In this document: piece after piece, positions 46,875 through 58,846 of the stretch
Layout of the letters: every line of letters starts with the position of its first letter
Numbering within the stretch: the first letter of the stretch is position 1
Assembly (NCBI GenBank): GCA_963971425.1
Contig: OZ020520.1
Span: 24,942,754 to 25,006,753 of the forward strand
Source of the DNA: Bryoerythrophyllum caledonicum
Lineage: Eukaryota > Streptophyta > Bryopsida > Pottiales > Pottiaceae
Length of the DNA: 64,000 bases
Reading direction: 5' to 3'
Notes under the pieces: generated by a model
What the model saw: only the letters and a program-made list of their open reading frames with translations
Database searches by the model: none
Told to the model about the DNA's origin: nothing
Made by a program: the position numbers and the translations under genes

Positions 46875-47282
46875 TGAGTTAGTTAATAGTGTTTGACTAT
46901 TCACACTATGTTGGAAAACTAAAATTTATGTTTGCTGTAGTATACACTAAATGTGAACCCATACACCAATTGCAAATGAGGCACTTAGTGTAGTGACATA
47001 ACCGGATACTAAATGCCATTTACTACACTATGTATCAATTTTGGTAAAAATAATAAAATTATTTCTTTCACTTGTGCATATTTAGTGTATCAGTAGTGTA
47101 TCAATAATTATTTGTGCTTGAACAAATGCAAATCTCGGACTGAAAATTTAAGATTTGGACGTATCCAATATTGATTAAATGAGACGTATGGCAATTGCCA
47201 AGTACACATATTCTTCTACGAAGATGCCGTATTGCCTACTTAACCACCACATGCGAAACTAATGCAACTAATTAACAAAAAA
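46875..47282. other. Subterminal non-coding DNA of the hAT element
   Basis: This is AT-rich sequence with a repeated AGTGTA/TTAGTGT word (near 46945, 46990, 47085). No gene is seen between the left array and the end of the kinase-like gene. Confidence 0.5.
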
Positions 47283-48863
47283 CTATTGTCGGTAACAACA
47301 TAGAGGCATAGTCCAGTTGTGGGGGGGTTTCATTAATGTGTCTAAAACATCTGGCACAGAAGACCGGTCTTCAAGCAGTTGTTTTTGCAACGCTGTAAAT
47401 TTTAGCTTCAGGTTTACATATTGCTCCGTGTTTTTGCTGGTGAAATACGAAGTGTCCCAATCTTCTTTCCAAATTTTTTCACAAATCCAACCCACCGCAA
47501 ATGCATCTGCTGCCTTGGAGTAGAGGTGTGACCGTTGCATGACTTCAAGCGAGTTGGTGGAGTCCCGCGGCCTAAAAACATAGAACAGTTCTGGTGCCAC
47601 AAACTGTCGCCGCTCTCTATCTTGTTGAAGCTCCTCCTTGAATTGATAACCATACCTTGATGGCTCATTCTCCACAACCCGACTAGAAAGCCCCCAATCG
47701 CAAATTCCGATGTACACCGTATCGGGTTTCCACTCATCAAAGTGGAGCAAAACATTCAATGGAAAGATGTCATTGTGTATATAATTTGCGTCGTGGTATT
47801 TCTCCACAATGACAAGCAATCATAGCGCGAGGTTCACTCGATTTTGGCAGTAAGTTTTTACCCACCGAAGCTCTTGGATCGACAACCTGCTATTCGGATG
47901 CATCTCAATCCGTTCAAACGGCAATGCTTCGTCCACTTTCGAGTCAAACTTGGACCAAAAAGAAGCCAAAGATCCCCTATTCCACCAGAGCGTGTACCCT
48001 TCCATAGTTTTCGGGTGGATGTACGCAAGTCTAATGATCCCTGGATGCACTACCGGACACCCTCCAGCCTCGTTGATGATGTTTCGGCGCTTCTCCCTCT
48101 CGTTGGTGTTGGTCAGAGTCTTTCCAGCGAAGTAAATCCAACTTGGAATGTTTTCCAATTTGGTTATCATCACCTTTCTTACAGCCCCATAGCCACCCAC
48201 CACGCTCTGCCCTGGCATTGGAATCACTTTAGCGCAACTTTCAAGCCACTTGAAAGTTCCACCAACATAGTGAGCCAAAATTTGCTCTTCAATAGTCGCT
48301 TTCCAAGGAGCTAGTTTCTTCTTACGGGAAGAAGAGTACTGTTGAACGAAGCCCTGGATCATCCTCATCTTCGCCACTAGTGCACGCTCCTCCAGGTTCC
48401 AGGTGCTCTCATCTTCCTTCTTCCCCGTGACGTAACACCAGTTTGCAACAGTATTGGTGGTTAGTGCGGTCACTTGAGTGTCCAACCACTCCGAATGCAA
48501 CCATTAATCTGAGAAATTATTAAATTTCTGAGATTTATCAAGGTTTGACATTAATTCGTGTCGCATGTCAACCGTCAACTTGTGGTATCCCTCTTCGTTG
48601 TGCGCCAAATAGCTCCTCGTCAACGCCCCTCTCGTTTGGCGGTTGTAAAACTCGACGGCAATCCCTCTACAGTCAACCATGTATTCGTGCGGGGGCATGT
48701 CCGGATTTGGTGACTTCTTCCGCCTCTTCCCGCTCGATGACGACGGATTCAATGATCCCGAAGTCAACTCCGTGTTGGTGGACGGAAGAACCGTCTCATC
48801 AACATCATCCAAGTCCATAAATACTGGGCGCTTCTCCATCGACCTACTTCCTTCTCCCGCCAT
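47283..48863 (-). pseudogene. Protein-kinase-like gene carried by hAT (two in-frame stops)
   Basis: A single frame of about 527 codons runs from the ATG at 48863. It is broken by TAA (48504-48506) and TGA (47820-47822). After a Ser/Lys-rich N terminus (residues about 1-60) a kinase fold is readable. There is a glycine-loop-like VVGGYGAV, a Lys in FAGKTL, a Glu-bearing helix (REKRRNIINEA), a hinge near YTLWWNRGSL, a catalytic-loop-like YIHNDIFPLNVLL (HND in place of HRD), ICDWGLS (DWG in place of DFG) and FVAPELF (APE). The Asp of both motifs and the Asn are kept, so the ancestor could have been active. No close family is recognised. It diverges from the array at 49081-49190, which it shares with the RING gene as a two-way promoter region. 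Confidence 0.8.
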
Positions 48864-49080
48864 ATGTGATAGTCAACTTCCTACCGTGGTCGAAATTCCA
48901 AGTTGATGGTTTTAAAAAAAACCGCAAAGAGTCTGGGTACAATAAATGGGCCAAGCCCGATCACCCACCAAACTCACTTTCAGGCCGCAAAGCGAACTGA
49001 CACGTAAGGCCTAGAGAGTGGACTTGGCACAGAATAAGGACAAAATGTCCCCTATTTATATGGTGTAGGGTTCTTTTTGC

Positions 49081-49190
49081 GAAGACGTCTCCGCCCTACT
49101 TGGGTAGGGCGGGGACATCTCCGCCCCTGCCCGGGGTGCGGCGGAGGCGTCCCCGCCCATGCCGCGGAGACGTCCGCGCCCCTGCCCAGG
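49081..49190. promoter_or_regulatory. GACGTC array between kinase-like and RING genes
   Basis: Two GACGTC cores (49084, about 49170) and variants (GACATC, GGCGTC) lie in GC-rich repeats between two divergent genes. About 30 bp further right stands TATATAAT. ACGT cores are bZIP-type binding sites in plants; that role here is inferred. Confidence 0.6.
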
Positions 49191-49219
49191 GACCCTAGAC
49201 CAGTGCTTCGTCTATCGGC

Positions 49220-49227
49220 TATATAAT
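49220..49227 (+). promoter_or_regulatory. TATA box of the RING gene
   Basis: TATATAAT stands 132 bp before the ATG at 49359 and just downstream of the GACGTC array. Spacing and context suit a core promoter. Confidence 0.55.
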
Positions 49228-49358
49228 ATCGTGCACACCCCTAATTGTCCCCGCCTCACATACTTCCTCTTCATCCACCTCTTAATTGAGTGGTTGTGGG
49301 CGTCGTGTGAGGACCTCATCCATTCGCATCACATATATTATTCAGATTTTCCCCACCC

Positions 49359-51636
49359 ATGGCCACGCCGGTAAAAATGAATAAAGAAGAACGAGACAAG
49401 AGTCGACTACGATCGGGAAACAAGCAGCGGAAGAGGTTGCATGTGCTTCAGAATCCTGTTAAATTGGCTTTTAAAGGTTGGGAAGAAGTTCCGGAGCCAT
49501 GGAGTTTCGAGGATTGCGCAAACTTCATCGAGTGGTGCCATATCGACAAGGCTTTCCCGGAGGAGCGACACAATTATCACCGACGCTTTCACAAGGCAAA
49601 TTTATGGAAGTGCACCGACGAGGCGTTCAAAAATCGGTGCATTGAAGTATATCAGGTCTTGTACGACATCCCTTATATAAAACACAATGAAGTAATCTCT
49701 TCCTTGCGCGAGGTGTCCGTACGGAGGTAAAGTTGGACAAGAGGGTGGATTGGTCCACCTTGAAAGCCATGGGAGATAGCATAAAAGTTCCTTCTTCGGC
49801 GAATGGATTGATTCCAATGGAGATACGGAGGTATCCAGAAGGCGGATTGGGCAAATTGATGGCGAAGAATGAACCGGTCGACACGTACGAGACCGATCCC
49901 TCAAACACGGATACAGGCTCTAACGGATCCCACGTTCCAATTACAAGGAGCCAAAGGACACAAGCGCGCACCAAACGAAGGAGGGCAGAACAAACGGTTA
50001 ACGTAGTCGTTAACGATATCGTTAATGAAGTTGGGGCTCAGGTACGATTCCCCGCGGTTGTCGATTAGAAGCCTCTACTGGTGCTATTTTTGCCAACACT
50101 ATCCAAACCTTGCTGAACCAATTGGAAGGGAAGACAACAGAACTATTGTCATTGCACGATGAGGTTCGCAAGTTGAGAATTGAAGTCAATGATAAAAACA
50201 TTGTTATTGATCAGCAACGACGTGATATGGAGGAGCTCCGACTTGCCCTACAAGCTAGTACAATGACCACCAAAGATCGGAATCCACGACGGGAGGAGGA
50301 AGGGCTTGTACACGTGCCAACTCAAGACGATTCATTGTCGTTTGATGAGGCCCCTACCAATGCAGACAAAGCTATGGTCAACAAAGAAGAGGGTGCGGGG
50401 GGTGACGGCGGCAAAGGGCTCGCTAAAGCGCTTGAAGAGAATTCAAGACTACAAAGTCGCTTGAATGTGTTGGTAGAACATTACTATCAATGGAAGTTGG
50501 CCTGCGTCTTCACGGTCGATCGGTCCCGACAATTGATGGCGGAATTCCAAAAAATCGACAACAACTATACCGAAAACAACCAGGAGAGGGTGTTTGGTTT
50601 GACATCGTGGGCCCTCATAGATGATCTTTTCAAGATGGATGAACTGGCGATGGTGAAAACCGCTGGTGGGCAAACAACTATCGATTGGTCCCGTTACAAA
50701 TGGGATTTCAAAAAGGGGGTTTCATCTACCCTTGATCATCGGGGCAACCCCATGTTATTGTGGCCACAACCTTCGAGCATCGTATCCGACGGTACGACTT
50801 GCTCAATTTGTCTAAACCCATTTGGTCCAGAAGATGGGATGCATCTAGGCACTTGTGAGCACTTGTACCATCCATTTTGCTTGATTAGCTTGATGGTTGT
50901 ACGCCGGCGGTGCTCATCGTGCAAGGCCCCTTTTCACGAGCGATTGTACGAACTTTTTGGATTAGTTCCATACATGCCCCCGCATTGGGAGTTCAATGTG
51001 ACGAACGCTCATGATCAATCACATATGTGGGGAAAGGATTTGGTGTGGAGCTAGAAATTGAAGATGCACTCGTTGGATAAGATGCACCTCTCAAACGAGT
51101 GGAGTTGGGAAAGGGACCCGGAGCAGATTGTCCGGGTGTGCAAGAATTTGATCTCATTAAAGGACAAATACGGTCAAGGAAAACGAAATTTCTTCTACCA
51201 ATGCTTTAATGGCCATTGGGACGAGAACGGGGAGCAATTTCGTTTCGGACCTCATCCACGGCAATGGTTGTGGGCCGTTGACGGAGTTCGCATCACAGAC
51301 GACAACAGGGATCGCATTTCTCACGACGTTGACCAACCGGACCCGCAAGAACTAAGACAATTATCGGAATCAGAGTGGAAAGAAATTTTCCAAAGTGACG
51401 GAATCGACTTCTTGCTCGATGTGCACAGTCCAGGGACACGGCAAGCGCTCGACCAGCTCATGCAATCCCAAATCCTAAGGGCCGTGTTAGATGAAGATGG
51501 ACTAGCGAGGAGAACACGATCGGCGTCTCGTAGACTTATATTGGGCTCAGATGAAGACCTCCCTATGCACGTAGAGGCGCACGACAACAAGGCAGGGGCG
51601 AGTGGCACTACTACTAGCCCGATGAATATTGACTAG
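49359..51636 (+). pseudogene. RING-finger gene carried by hAT (two frameshifts, one stop)
   Basis: The ATG at 49359 sits in CCCATGGCC context. The N-terminal 230 residues (KRLHVLQNP..., FIEWCHIDKAFPEERHNYHRRFHKA...) match the duplicate at 53050-53705. Comparing the two shows a 1-base deletion near 49687 (GTAA-TC against GTAAATC). A second shift lies near 50050. Then come a coiled-coil stretch (50110-50270) and a RING-H2-like finger near 50800-50930: C-x2-C, C-x-H-x2-H-x2-C, C-x2-C (CSIC; CEHLYHPFC; CSSC). A TAG at 51052-51054 interrupts the frame before a C-terminal domain (to 51636). RING fingers usually act as ubiquitin ligases. The function of the N-terminal domain is unknown. Confidence 0.78.
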
Positions 51637-52822
51637 GTGTATTTTTGTTTTTGCGGTGCCAAGAGACAATTTTCTTACAATGCTTCATCTTTTAGCGTTT
51701 AATGTATTTTCCCATTTTCGTATTACATTATGGATACTATAAAAAAATATGAATAGTACTGTCTACATTCTACTTGATAATAGTGGTGTGAATCCGTGTG
51801 ATTATGGATGTACTTAAGCCTCATAAGGATTTGTGCGTTTGTATAAAAAAAAATGGTGTGGACCAAGTTTTAAACCTCCAAACATTTTTAATCCCTAAAG
51901 GACCAAGGCATTTTTGCACCAAAAACACTTCAAAACTGCGAGGCTATAGTATAATGCCTAAGAATGGAGACAAAACCTTTTTATTTCTACATCTAACCGC
52001 AGGATCACAATAAATACTTCTTTGTTAATGTCCCCACAAAATTACATAAATTTTAACCACACGGATTGAAAGGCTTGCATAGCTCCCATGCTATTCACTA
52101 CTTGGTATCAAATTTTTGCACTAGAGAAGGCCTAAATCCATTACTAATGGTAGTTTAGGATGATGTTAGTTCCTTATACACCAATTGTTAGAGGTAGAAA
52201 AAGGGTGTAGCTTATTCAAGTCAACTATGCTAGTAGAAGAAGCTAAAAAATGGGCAAGTAACGTTTTAGTTTTTAGATACTTGATATGTTTTAGATTGAT
52301 GATCCTAACCGTCAATATGAAGGTCTACACCACATATTGTTGTGGAAAAAATCAAAAGTATAAAAAGTTAAAATCTCTAAGTTTTATGTGGTAAGACGTT
52401 TTTGTTCTTGGTACCTTGCCCGTTATATTTTTGGCAATATGTGAAAATCTTTGACTTAAGTTGAAGCGTTATTTTCCACTAAAGACAAGGAGTTTTTTTT
52501 TAAATTTGGAAGGAAATAATTTTCTACACTCTTATGTTTGCTCCAAAACTAATAGGGAGCTAATAAAGGTGTTCCTTATTAGAGAGCATGCCGTCAAAAG
52601 TTGTACTTTCCATTTCGCCTTCCTCCCTAGAACTAGGGAAAGACATAATCTGCATGTTATTTTAAGTGCATTAGGATCTTGTCGGAACCAAAAATAAATC
52701 ACCCCATATTCAATTGTGCACCTGCCTCATGGAGATGAGGAGTGCCTCGGCCAAACAAGAGTGGCCTCAAATGCCTCCTTCATGAGTTTTGTGGGGACGA
52801 ACCCCCCCCCAATTTACAAGCA
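51637..52822. other. 3' flank of the RING gene, non-coding
   Basis: There is no gene. The part from about 52060 to 52800 recurs downstream of the duplicate gene at about 53820-54300: GCATAGCTCCCATGCTAT-CACTACTTG, GGGAGCTAATAAAG-TGTTC and GTCGGAACCAAAAATAA. This shows that the duplicated unit includes the 3' flank. Confidence 0.7.
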
Positions 52823-52900
52823 AACGTCCCCGCCCCTGCCCTGGTGGGATGGAGACGTCTCCGCCCCATACCCGGCAGGGGCGGGGACGTCTCCGCCCCC
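52823..52900. promoter_or_regulatory. GACGTC array upstream of the duplicate gene
   Basis: GGAGACGTCTCC and GGGGACGTCTCC with GC-rich arms occupy the same relative position as the array before the first gene copy. The following stretch (CATACTCCTATCCACC...GTGGGCGTTGTGCGAGG) also aligns with 49255-49320. Confidence 0.6.
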
Positions 52901-53049
52901 ACTGGATTACTATTTTAATGGAGGGGGACCTCATTTGTCCCCACCTTGCATACTCCTATCCACCATCTCTTCATTGAGCTCGATGTGGGCGTTGTGCGAG
53001 GTCTCATTCATCCATCCACGCCAGAATTTTGCATTCACACGTGCACACC

Positions 53050-53705
53050 ATGTCTTCATCCGGACAATTGGCCAAGGAGGAGCGAGACAAGACCCGTGCA
53101 AGAGCGGGGAACGCCCATCGGAAGCGGTTGCACGTTCTTCGTAATCCCGAGAAGTTGGCTTTTCGAGGTTGGGAGGACGTAGTGGAGCCATGGAGTTTTG
53201 ATGATTGCGCGAACTACATCGAGTGGTGCCACATCGACAAGGCTTTCCCTCAGGCGCGACACAACTATCACCGGCGCTTCCACAAGGCAACTTGAAACAT
53301 TGCATCGACGAGGCGTTTAAAAACCGATGCATCGAAGTTTACCAAGTGTTGTATGACGTTCCATTCGTCAAACGCAACGAAGTAAATCTCTTCATTGTGC
53401 GGGGTGTTCATGCGGAGGTGAAGTTAGGCAAGATAGTGGATTGGTCCACTTTGAAGTCGATGCCGGGGAAGGTAAAAATTCCTCGCCCTGAAAATGGAAT
53501 AATTCCAATGGGATGGCGCAAGTATCCGGAAGGTGGATTGGGCAAGTTCATGACTGTGATGGACGACACACCTAGCTATGATATTGACACGTCAAGTTCA
53601 GATGATGACTCCGACGGAACCCACGTCCAAGTCGCGAGCGAAAAGGCACAAGCACGTGGTAGGCTAAGGAGGACCGAACGAGCCCTTCACCAACATTACT
53701 ATTGA
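53050..53705 (+). pseudogene. Partial duplicate of the RING gene (N-terminal domain only, frameshifted)
   Basis: The ATG at 53050 aligns with the start at 49359. The shared blocks are KEERDK, KRLHVLRNPEKLAFRGWE, IEWCHIDKAFP, HNYHRRFHKA, DEAFKNRCIEVYQVLYD, VDWSTLK and RKYPEGGLGK. A one-base loss near 53291 breaks the frame; the first copy is intact there. At 49687, where the first copy is broken, this copy is intact. It ends at TAG 53703-53705 without the coiled coil and RING finger, so that half was lost or never duplicated. Confidence 0.8.
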
Positions 53706-53819
53706 CTAGGAGTATTTAAAGGTTTAGGACATAGCAAATCAATTATGTGAACAATACTTTTGCTCTAAACATTATATGATTTTAAATATCCTTTTTGTTT
53801 GTAATGGTACAATTTATTT

Positions 53820-54298
53820 AGAGAACTTGCACATTACATTCTACTAGAGGCTTACACTACCCGTTATGGATGGGGACTTCCATGCTATTCACTACTTGGT
53901 TTATTTTTTTTCGTTAATGGTATGTGGTACATTCCTAATCTTTTGTGGGGCAATTGTGTTTAAATTATTTATTTAGAGAACTTGCACATTACATTCTACT
54001 AGAGGCTTATACTACCCGTTATGCATGGGGACTTGCATAGCTCCCATGCTATCCACTACTTGATCTAAAAGGGAGCTAATAAAGTTGTTCATTATTAGAG
54101 AGCATGCGGTCAAAGGACAAAAGTAGTACTTTCCCAAAAGCCTTCCTTCGTAGGCATAACCTGCTTCTTATTTTAAGTGCGTCGCAATCTTGTCGGAACC
54201 AAAAATAAGGTACCCTATATTATAACCTCCACCCTCCTCATGGAGAGGAGGAGTGCCTAAGCACCCAAAATGCCTCAAAGGCCTCCTTCTCATGGGTA
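53820..54298. repeat. Duplicated 3'-flank sequence with a local 150-bp repeat
   Basis: TTTATTTAGAGAACTTGCAC to CACTACTTG occurs at about 53815-53905 and again at about 53966-54062. The rest matches 52550-52800 downstream of the first gene copy. It is non-coding. Confidence 0.75.
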
Positions 54299-54520
54299 AG
54301 GGAGACGTCCCAGCCCCTGCCCAAGTAAGGGCGGGGACGTCTCCGCCCTGCCCTCGTGGGGCAGAGACGTCCCCGCCCTTACCTGGGCATGGGCGGAGAT
54401 GTCCCCGCCCTTACCCGGGCAGGGGCGGGGACGTCTCCCTACAACAGGGCAGGGCGGAGACGTCCCCATCCTTGCCTGGATAAGGGCGGGGACGTCTCCG
54501 CCCCTGCACGGAAACGCCCC
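54299..54520. promoter_or_regulatory. Large GACGTC palindrome array upstream of the transposase
   Basis: At least six GACGTC-centred units in GGGCGGGGACGTCTCCGCCC-type context, plus variants such as GATGTC, lie within 220 bp. They end about 40 bp before a TATA box. This is the densest of the five arrays. Confidence 0.7.
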
Positions 54521-54560
54521 CGCCCTTGGCACGTCAGGTCCCACCTATTCTTGGCTCGTG

Positions 54561-54568
54561 TATAAAAG
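54561..54568 (+). promoter_or_regulatory. TATA box of the hAT transposase
   Basis: TATAAAAG stands 264 bp before the ATG at 54825, downstream of the GACGTC array. It is a good match to a plant-type TATA box. Confidence 0.65.
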
Positions 54569-54824
54569 CTTCGGGGAGGGCCGATTGTCCTCACGCTTGT
54601 CACCTTGGCCTCTATCCCTTGGACCTCAATTTAGTTTGAGCTCCTTGCGAGTCTACTTGGGTGGCATGCGACACTGGTGTGCGGCTGAGGTGATGTAAAA
54701 ATTGGTTCAAGCAGTGCACCAGTGTTATCAGACCTCACATTTTCACCTAATTCTATACTATAACTAGCCCCGTATTTTGGCTTAGACGGGATTTGCACAT
54801 TATTTGGCATAAGCCGTGAATGCA

Positions 54825-57800
54825 ATGGGAAGTCAAAGGAAGCAAACAAAAGAATGGGAACCTTGGTACAATTTTGGTGACAACGGGGGCAAAGTGAGTT
54901 GTGTTTTCTGTAACTATACTTTTAGCTACAAACGTGAGCGTGTGTTCGCTCACTTTGGATACGGCGCCAAGTCAGAGAGGTCAATTTGTCGTAGCCTACC
55001 TCCCTATGTGCGAAGTCGATTTGCCAATTGTGGAAACATTATTCCGCAACGAATGACGGGCGGGGACATGTATGGCGGAGATTCAGGTCCAAGTGGTCCA
55101 TCGAGGGCACCAACTATTGACACTTCAAGCCAATCCGACGCTCAAAATAATGTGGCGGGTGGGGTAACAAGTGGGTCTCAAGAAGGAGTGCCTCATCTCT
55201 CTGAAGGAAACGACCGCGAACATGTGTCGGGTGGTCTTACCGCCTCGAATTCCACTAGATCTGGGCAACTACATCAACAACGGATGTTTGATGCTTTTAA
55301 CATTGCAAAGAGGAAGGAACTTGATGAGAAGTGGGCAACCTTTTTCTATCAAGCGAATGTGCCTTTTAATGTGGCGCAAAATCAGGCGTTCATCGATGTA
55401 GTGAGGGCAGCATCTGTGGCAAAGTTTGAGTACACTCCTCCTACATATCACTAGTTGAGGACTAGATTGATTGAACCTAACAGGTTACAAATTGAGAAAG
55501 AGATTGAAGCCAAAGTTGGTTTTGCAATCAAGAATTATGGGGTGTCGATATGCACGGATGGTTGGGATGATGTCCATCGGAGGCCCCTCATGAATTTAAT
55601 GATGTCGTGCCCCACTGGTGACATATTCTTGGGGAGCATAGACACCAGTGGTGAGAAGAAGTCCATGCGGTACATAGCGGATCAAGTGAAAGTTTACATT
55701 GAGAAGGTGGGTTCCAAAAATGTGACACAGATTTGTACAGACAATGCTCCCAACATGCTTGGAGCGATGGATGATATTATTCTCACATACCCGCACATTC
55801 ACAAGCAGGGGTGCATGGCACATGCATTGGATCTCATGTTGGAAGATTGGGCGAAGGTCCAAGAATTTAAAGATTTAATAGAGAGGGCAAAGAAATTGTG
55901 CAAATATATTAGAAACCACCATTCGACAATGGGGACACTTCGTGAGTTGAGTCCAAACCTGCATATTGTAGTGCCCACTGAAACCCGCTTTGCTTGTAAT
56001 TTCCTTATGTTGGATCGATTGGTGAGACTCAAAGGAGTGTTGGAGCAGTTGAAAGACCACTCTCGTGTTGTAAACTACTTTGCAACCCTACGGAATAGAC
56101 AAAATGGAGAGCAAGCAGCAACCGCAGCGCGTAATGTGGTGCTCACTATCGAAGATGTGGCCTTTTGGCAACGATGTCAGAATTACGTGCACATGACTGG
56201 GGATGTTTTGAAGGCATTGCGTGTGTTTGATGGCTGCGAACCAGCCATGGGTCGTGCGAGGCTCGTGATGCATAATTTGCGAGAACACATGTACTCTTTG
56301 AGAGAATCACCCTTTATTCTACGAGCTGACATAGCATCCACTCTTGAGCAATCTTTTGATGCCCGGTGGCAAATGGTTTTTACCGATGTTCACTACGCCG
56401 GGGCTCTTTTGAATCCGTACCTCAAGGATAATGTGGCGCTTAGGGTTGACGGAATCACACAAAGAGCATTGAATCGGGTTGTTCGTAAAATGATGGAGGT
56501 ATTGGAAGTCTCATATGAGGACGTCCAATATGAGTTAACACAGTATGAGGAGGGCACATGACCATATGGCCCTACCGAGGCATCTGACATCCGCCAGACA
56601 AAGCTTCAATTCCACCAATGGTAGGCCAGGATCGCAGACAAGGCATTGTCTAAAATAGATGTTCGTATTCTAGCCCTTACGTGTTCAGCTAGCTCTTGCG
56701 AACGAAATTGGAGTATGTACTCGTTTGTCCACAACAAGAGCCGAAATCGATTAGCGGCAGAAAAGGCCGCGTCATTGGTGTATATTTATATCAATAGCCG
56801 ATGCCTTCAACAAAGACTAGGGGCCGATCCCGTTCGATGGTACGATGCGAATATTCACTCGGAGGATTCCGGCTAGATGCCCTAGGGCCGGTCCCGGTGG
56901 GTGAACCTGATCGTGAATTTGATGTGTTGATAGCTGAGGAAGAGGAGGAGCACAATATGACAGCTCCCCGCACTCCGTTGGAGTACCGTGGATACCCTAA
57001 TCTTTGGGCGGAAGGCGCCGATCATCTTAAGGAAACGAGAAACTATTACGGAGATGATGACGATGTGGAAGAAGAATTGGCTCTAGGTCGTTGGGGGCCT
57101 TGGAATCAAAGTCCTCATCGCAATCCTTCACCTCATCTTCCTCAAAATGAGGGCATTCATGAAGTGCAACCATGGTCTACTTCCTCAGAGGGCAACATCC
57201 CAAATGTGACTAACCTTGAAGAGCCTAAAACCGGGGGGGGGGGGGGCAATGTTAGGAATGTTCGCGATGAGGACAATTCCCCATCAGACTATGGTGGTGG
57301 AAATGGAGATGGTAACAACAACGGAGTGGGAGAGAATGCAGTAAATACTGCGACTCAAAACAACCAAGCATCGGTTGAAAACCGGTATGGCCAAGAGAGC
57401 CCTATTGGAATGGGTGCATCATTTCATAGCACTAGAGTCGTTCAAGGAGACTCTAACGCAAATGTTGTAAACACAACAATTGTAGGGACGACTCGAAGAA
57501 ATGAAAGGGTTGTTAATCAGCGAAAGCGTTTTGACCCCGAATATGTAGACCCCGATGATGCTTTTGCATTCACAGAGGACCTTGAGCCACAACCATCTCC
57601 GGTTGTGGTGTTGCCTACGGTTATCAATGACCAGAATGTACCAACGCCGCCTTCCCGGAATTCCTCTTCTCCTAGAACGGCAAATGCCATGTATGGACCT
57701 TTCCAACGAAGTATAGGCGTTGAGGGGATGAGTCTAAACACTTCCGCTACTACTACCAGAAATGGCAGACCCCCTTTGGCCGCTACAAGGACGCTTCTTC

Positions 57801-58363
57801 ATCCAATGGGTCAATATATACAACCGAGTGCAAGGACTAATGCTCGTGGAGGGTCTAGAGGCCGTGGAGCGGCTAGAGGCCGTGAAGGAAGAAACAACGG
57901 CGAAGCATCTTCCTCAAGGCATCCTAGACGTCCCCTCCTTGGAATAGAGGCACGAGATCCGAACGTGGTTGTACAACCGTTTTTGGACACGTATGTTCCG
58001 GGACGCTCTTCAACAACTCCGGCGTTTGTTGTTCCGATTTGAGCAATTCGTCCTACTAGCGGCCTAACCATAAATTCCGACGGCGATGATCCTCACGCAC
58101 ATCGACAAAAGAGATTCAGACGCTCGCATTGCGATGGTGAAACAGTCGTAGAGCTTCGCAATGACAACTCTGAAATAGAGGGCTTTTGGACTACGGATGG
58201 TAGCAATGGAGAATTCTCAGATGAGAGCGGTGAAGGAGATGATGATGACAACCGTCGAGATTGCGATGAGGCACCAGATGATGATGATATTGTCCTTCAA
58301 GATCCGGTTATGGGTGGCCCGTCCACCGAAGGAGTGTGCAGATCGGGCCGTTTGAATAATTAA
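54825..58363 (+). pseudogene. hAT transposase (BED zinc finger, DUF659, C-terminal dimerisation) with long acidic tail
   Basis: ATG at 54825. A BED-type finger (CVFC ... AHFGYG) is followed by a linker and then the DUF659/catalytic region: CTDGWDD with the first Asp, ICTDNAPNM with the second, and GCMAHALDLML. The dimerisation segment SCERNWS...NKSRNRL near 56690-56750 is typical of the family. This part is one frame with three stops (TAG 55452-55454, TGA 56559-56561, TAG near 56623, the last at a Trp-like position). After a frameshift near 56850 it continues as an acidic, Asn/Gly/Ser-rich tail with a TGA at 58040-58042 and ends at TAA 58361-58363. The tail of about 500 residues is longer than usual and may be a separate or fused gene. 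Confidence 0.88.
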
Positions 58364-58580
58364 AGGACAAGAAAAGTAACTACATATATGTATGCAAAAT
58401 TAAGAGAGTTGTGATAATTCATAGAAGAAGCTACGAGAGAAAAAAGTTTCTTAGATAACTACAAGATATTACTTCGTTTGGAAGTATGAGATTTGGGAAT
58501 TCTTTTTTTATCGTGAAACTTTTTAATGTAATAAACATATTTTGCTTCCAGACATTAAGGCCTCTCTGCTCAATGATGCA

Positions 58581-58712
58581 GGGGCGTGGACGCCTACATG
58601 AGGGGCGGGGACGTCTATGCCCCAAGGGAGGCGTCTCCGCCTCTGGGGCGGAGACGTCTATGCGCCTCATGGTGACGTCCCCGCCCCTCATGGAGACGTC
58701 CCCGCCCTAGTG
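58581..58712. repeat. GACGTC palindrome array, right subterminal
   Basis: GGGGACGTC, GGAGACGTC, GGTGACGTC and GGAGACGTC units with GC-rich arms lie 155-290 bp from the right end, mirroring the left array at about the same distance. Confidence 0.85.
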
Positions 58713-58846
58713 GCACGGTGGCGTGACACGTCCGTATGTGACGTGGCGATCACAATAAAAATTTCTTACTTGCAAAAAATTATTGGACGGTCTTCGGGCA
58801 ATCCGTCCGAACCGCCCGTCAGGTTGTCCCGTCCGATCACCTCAAC

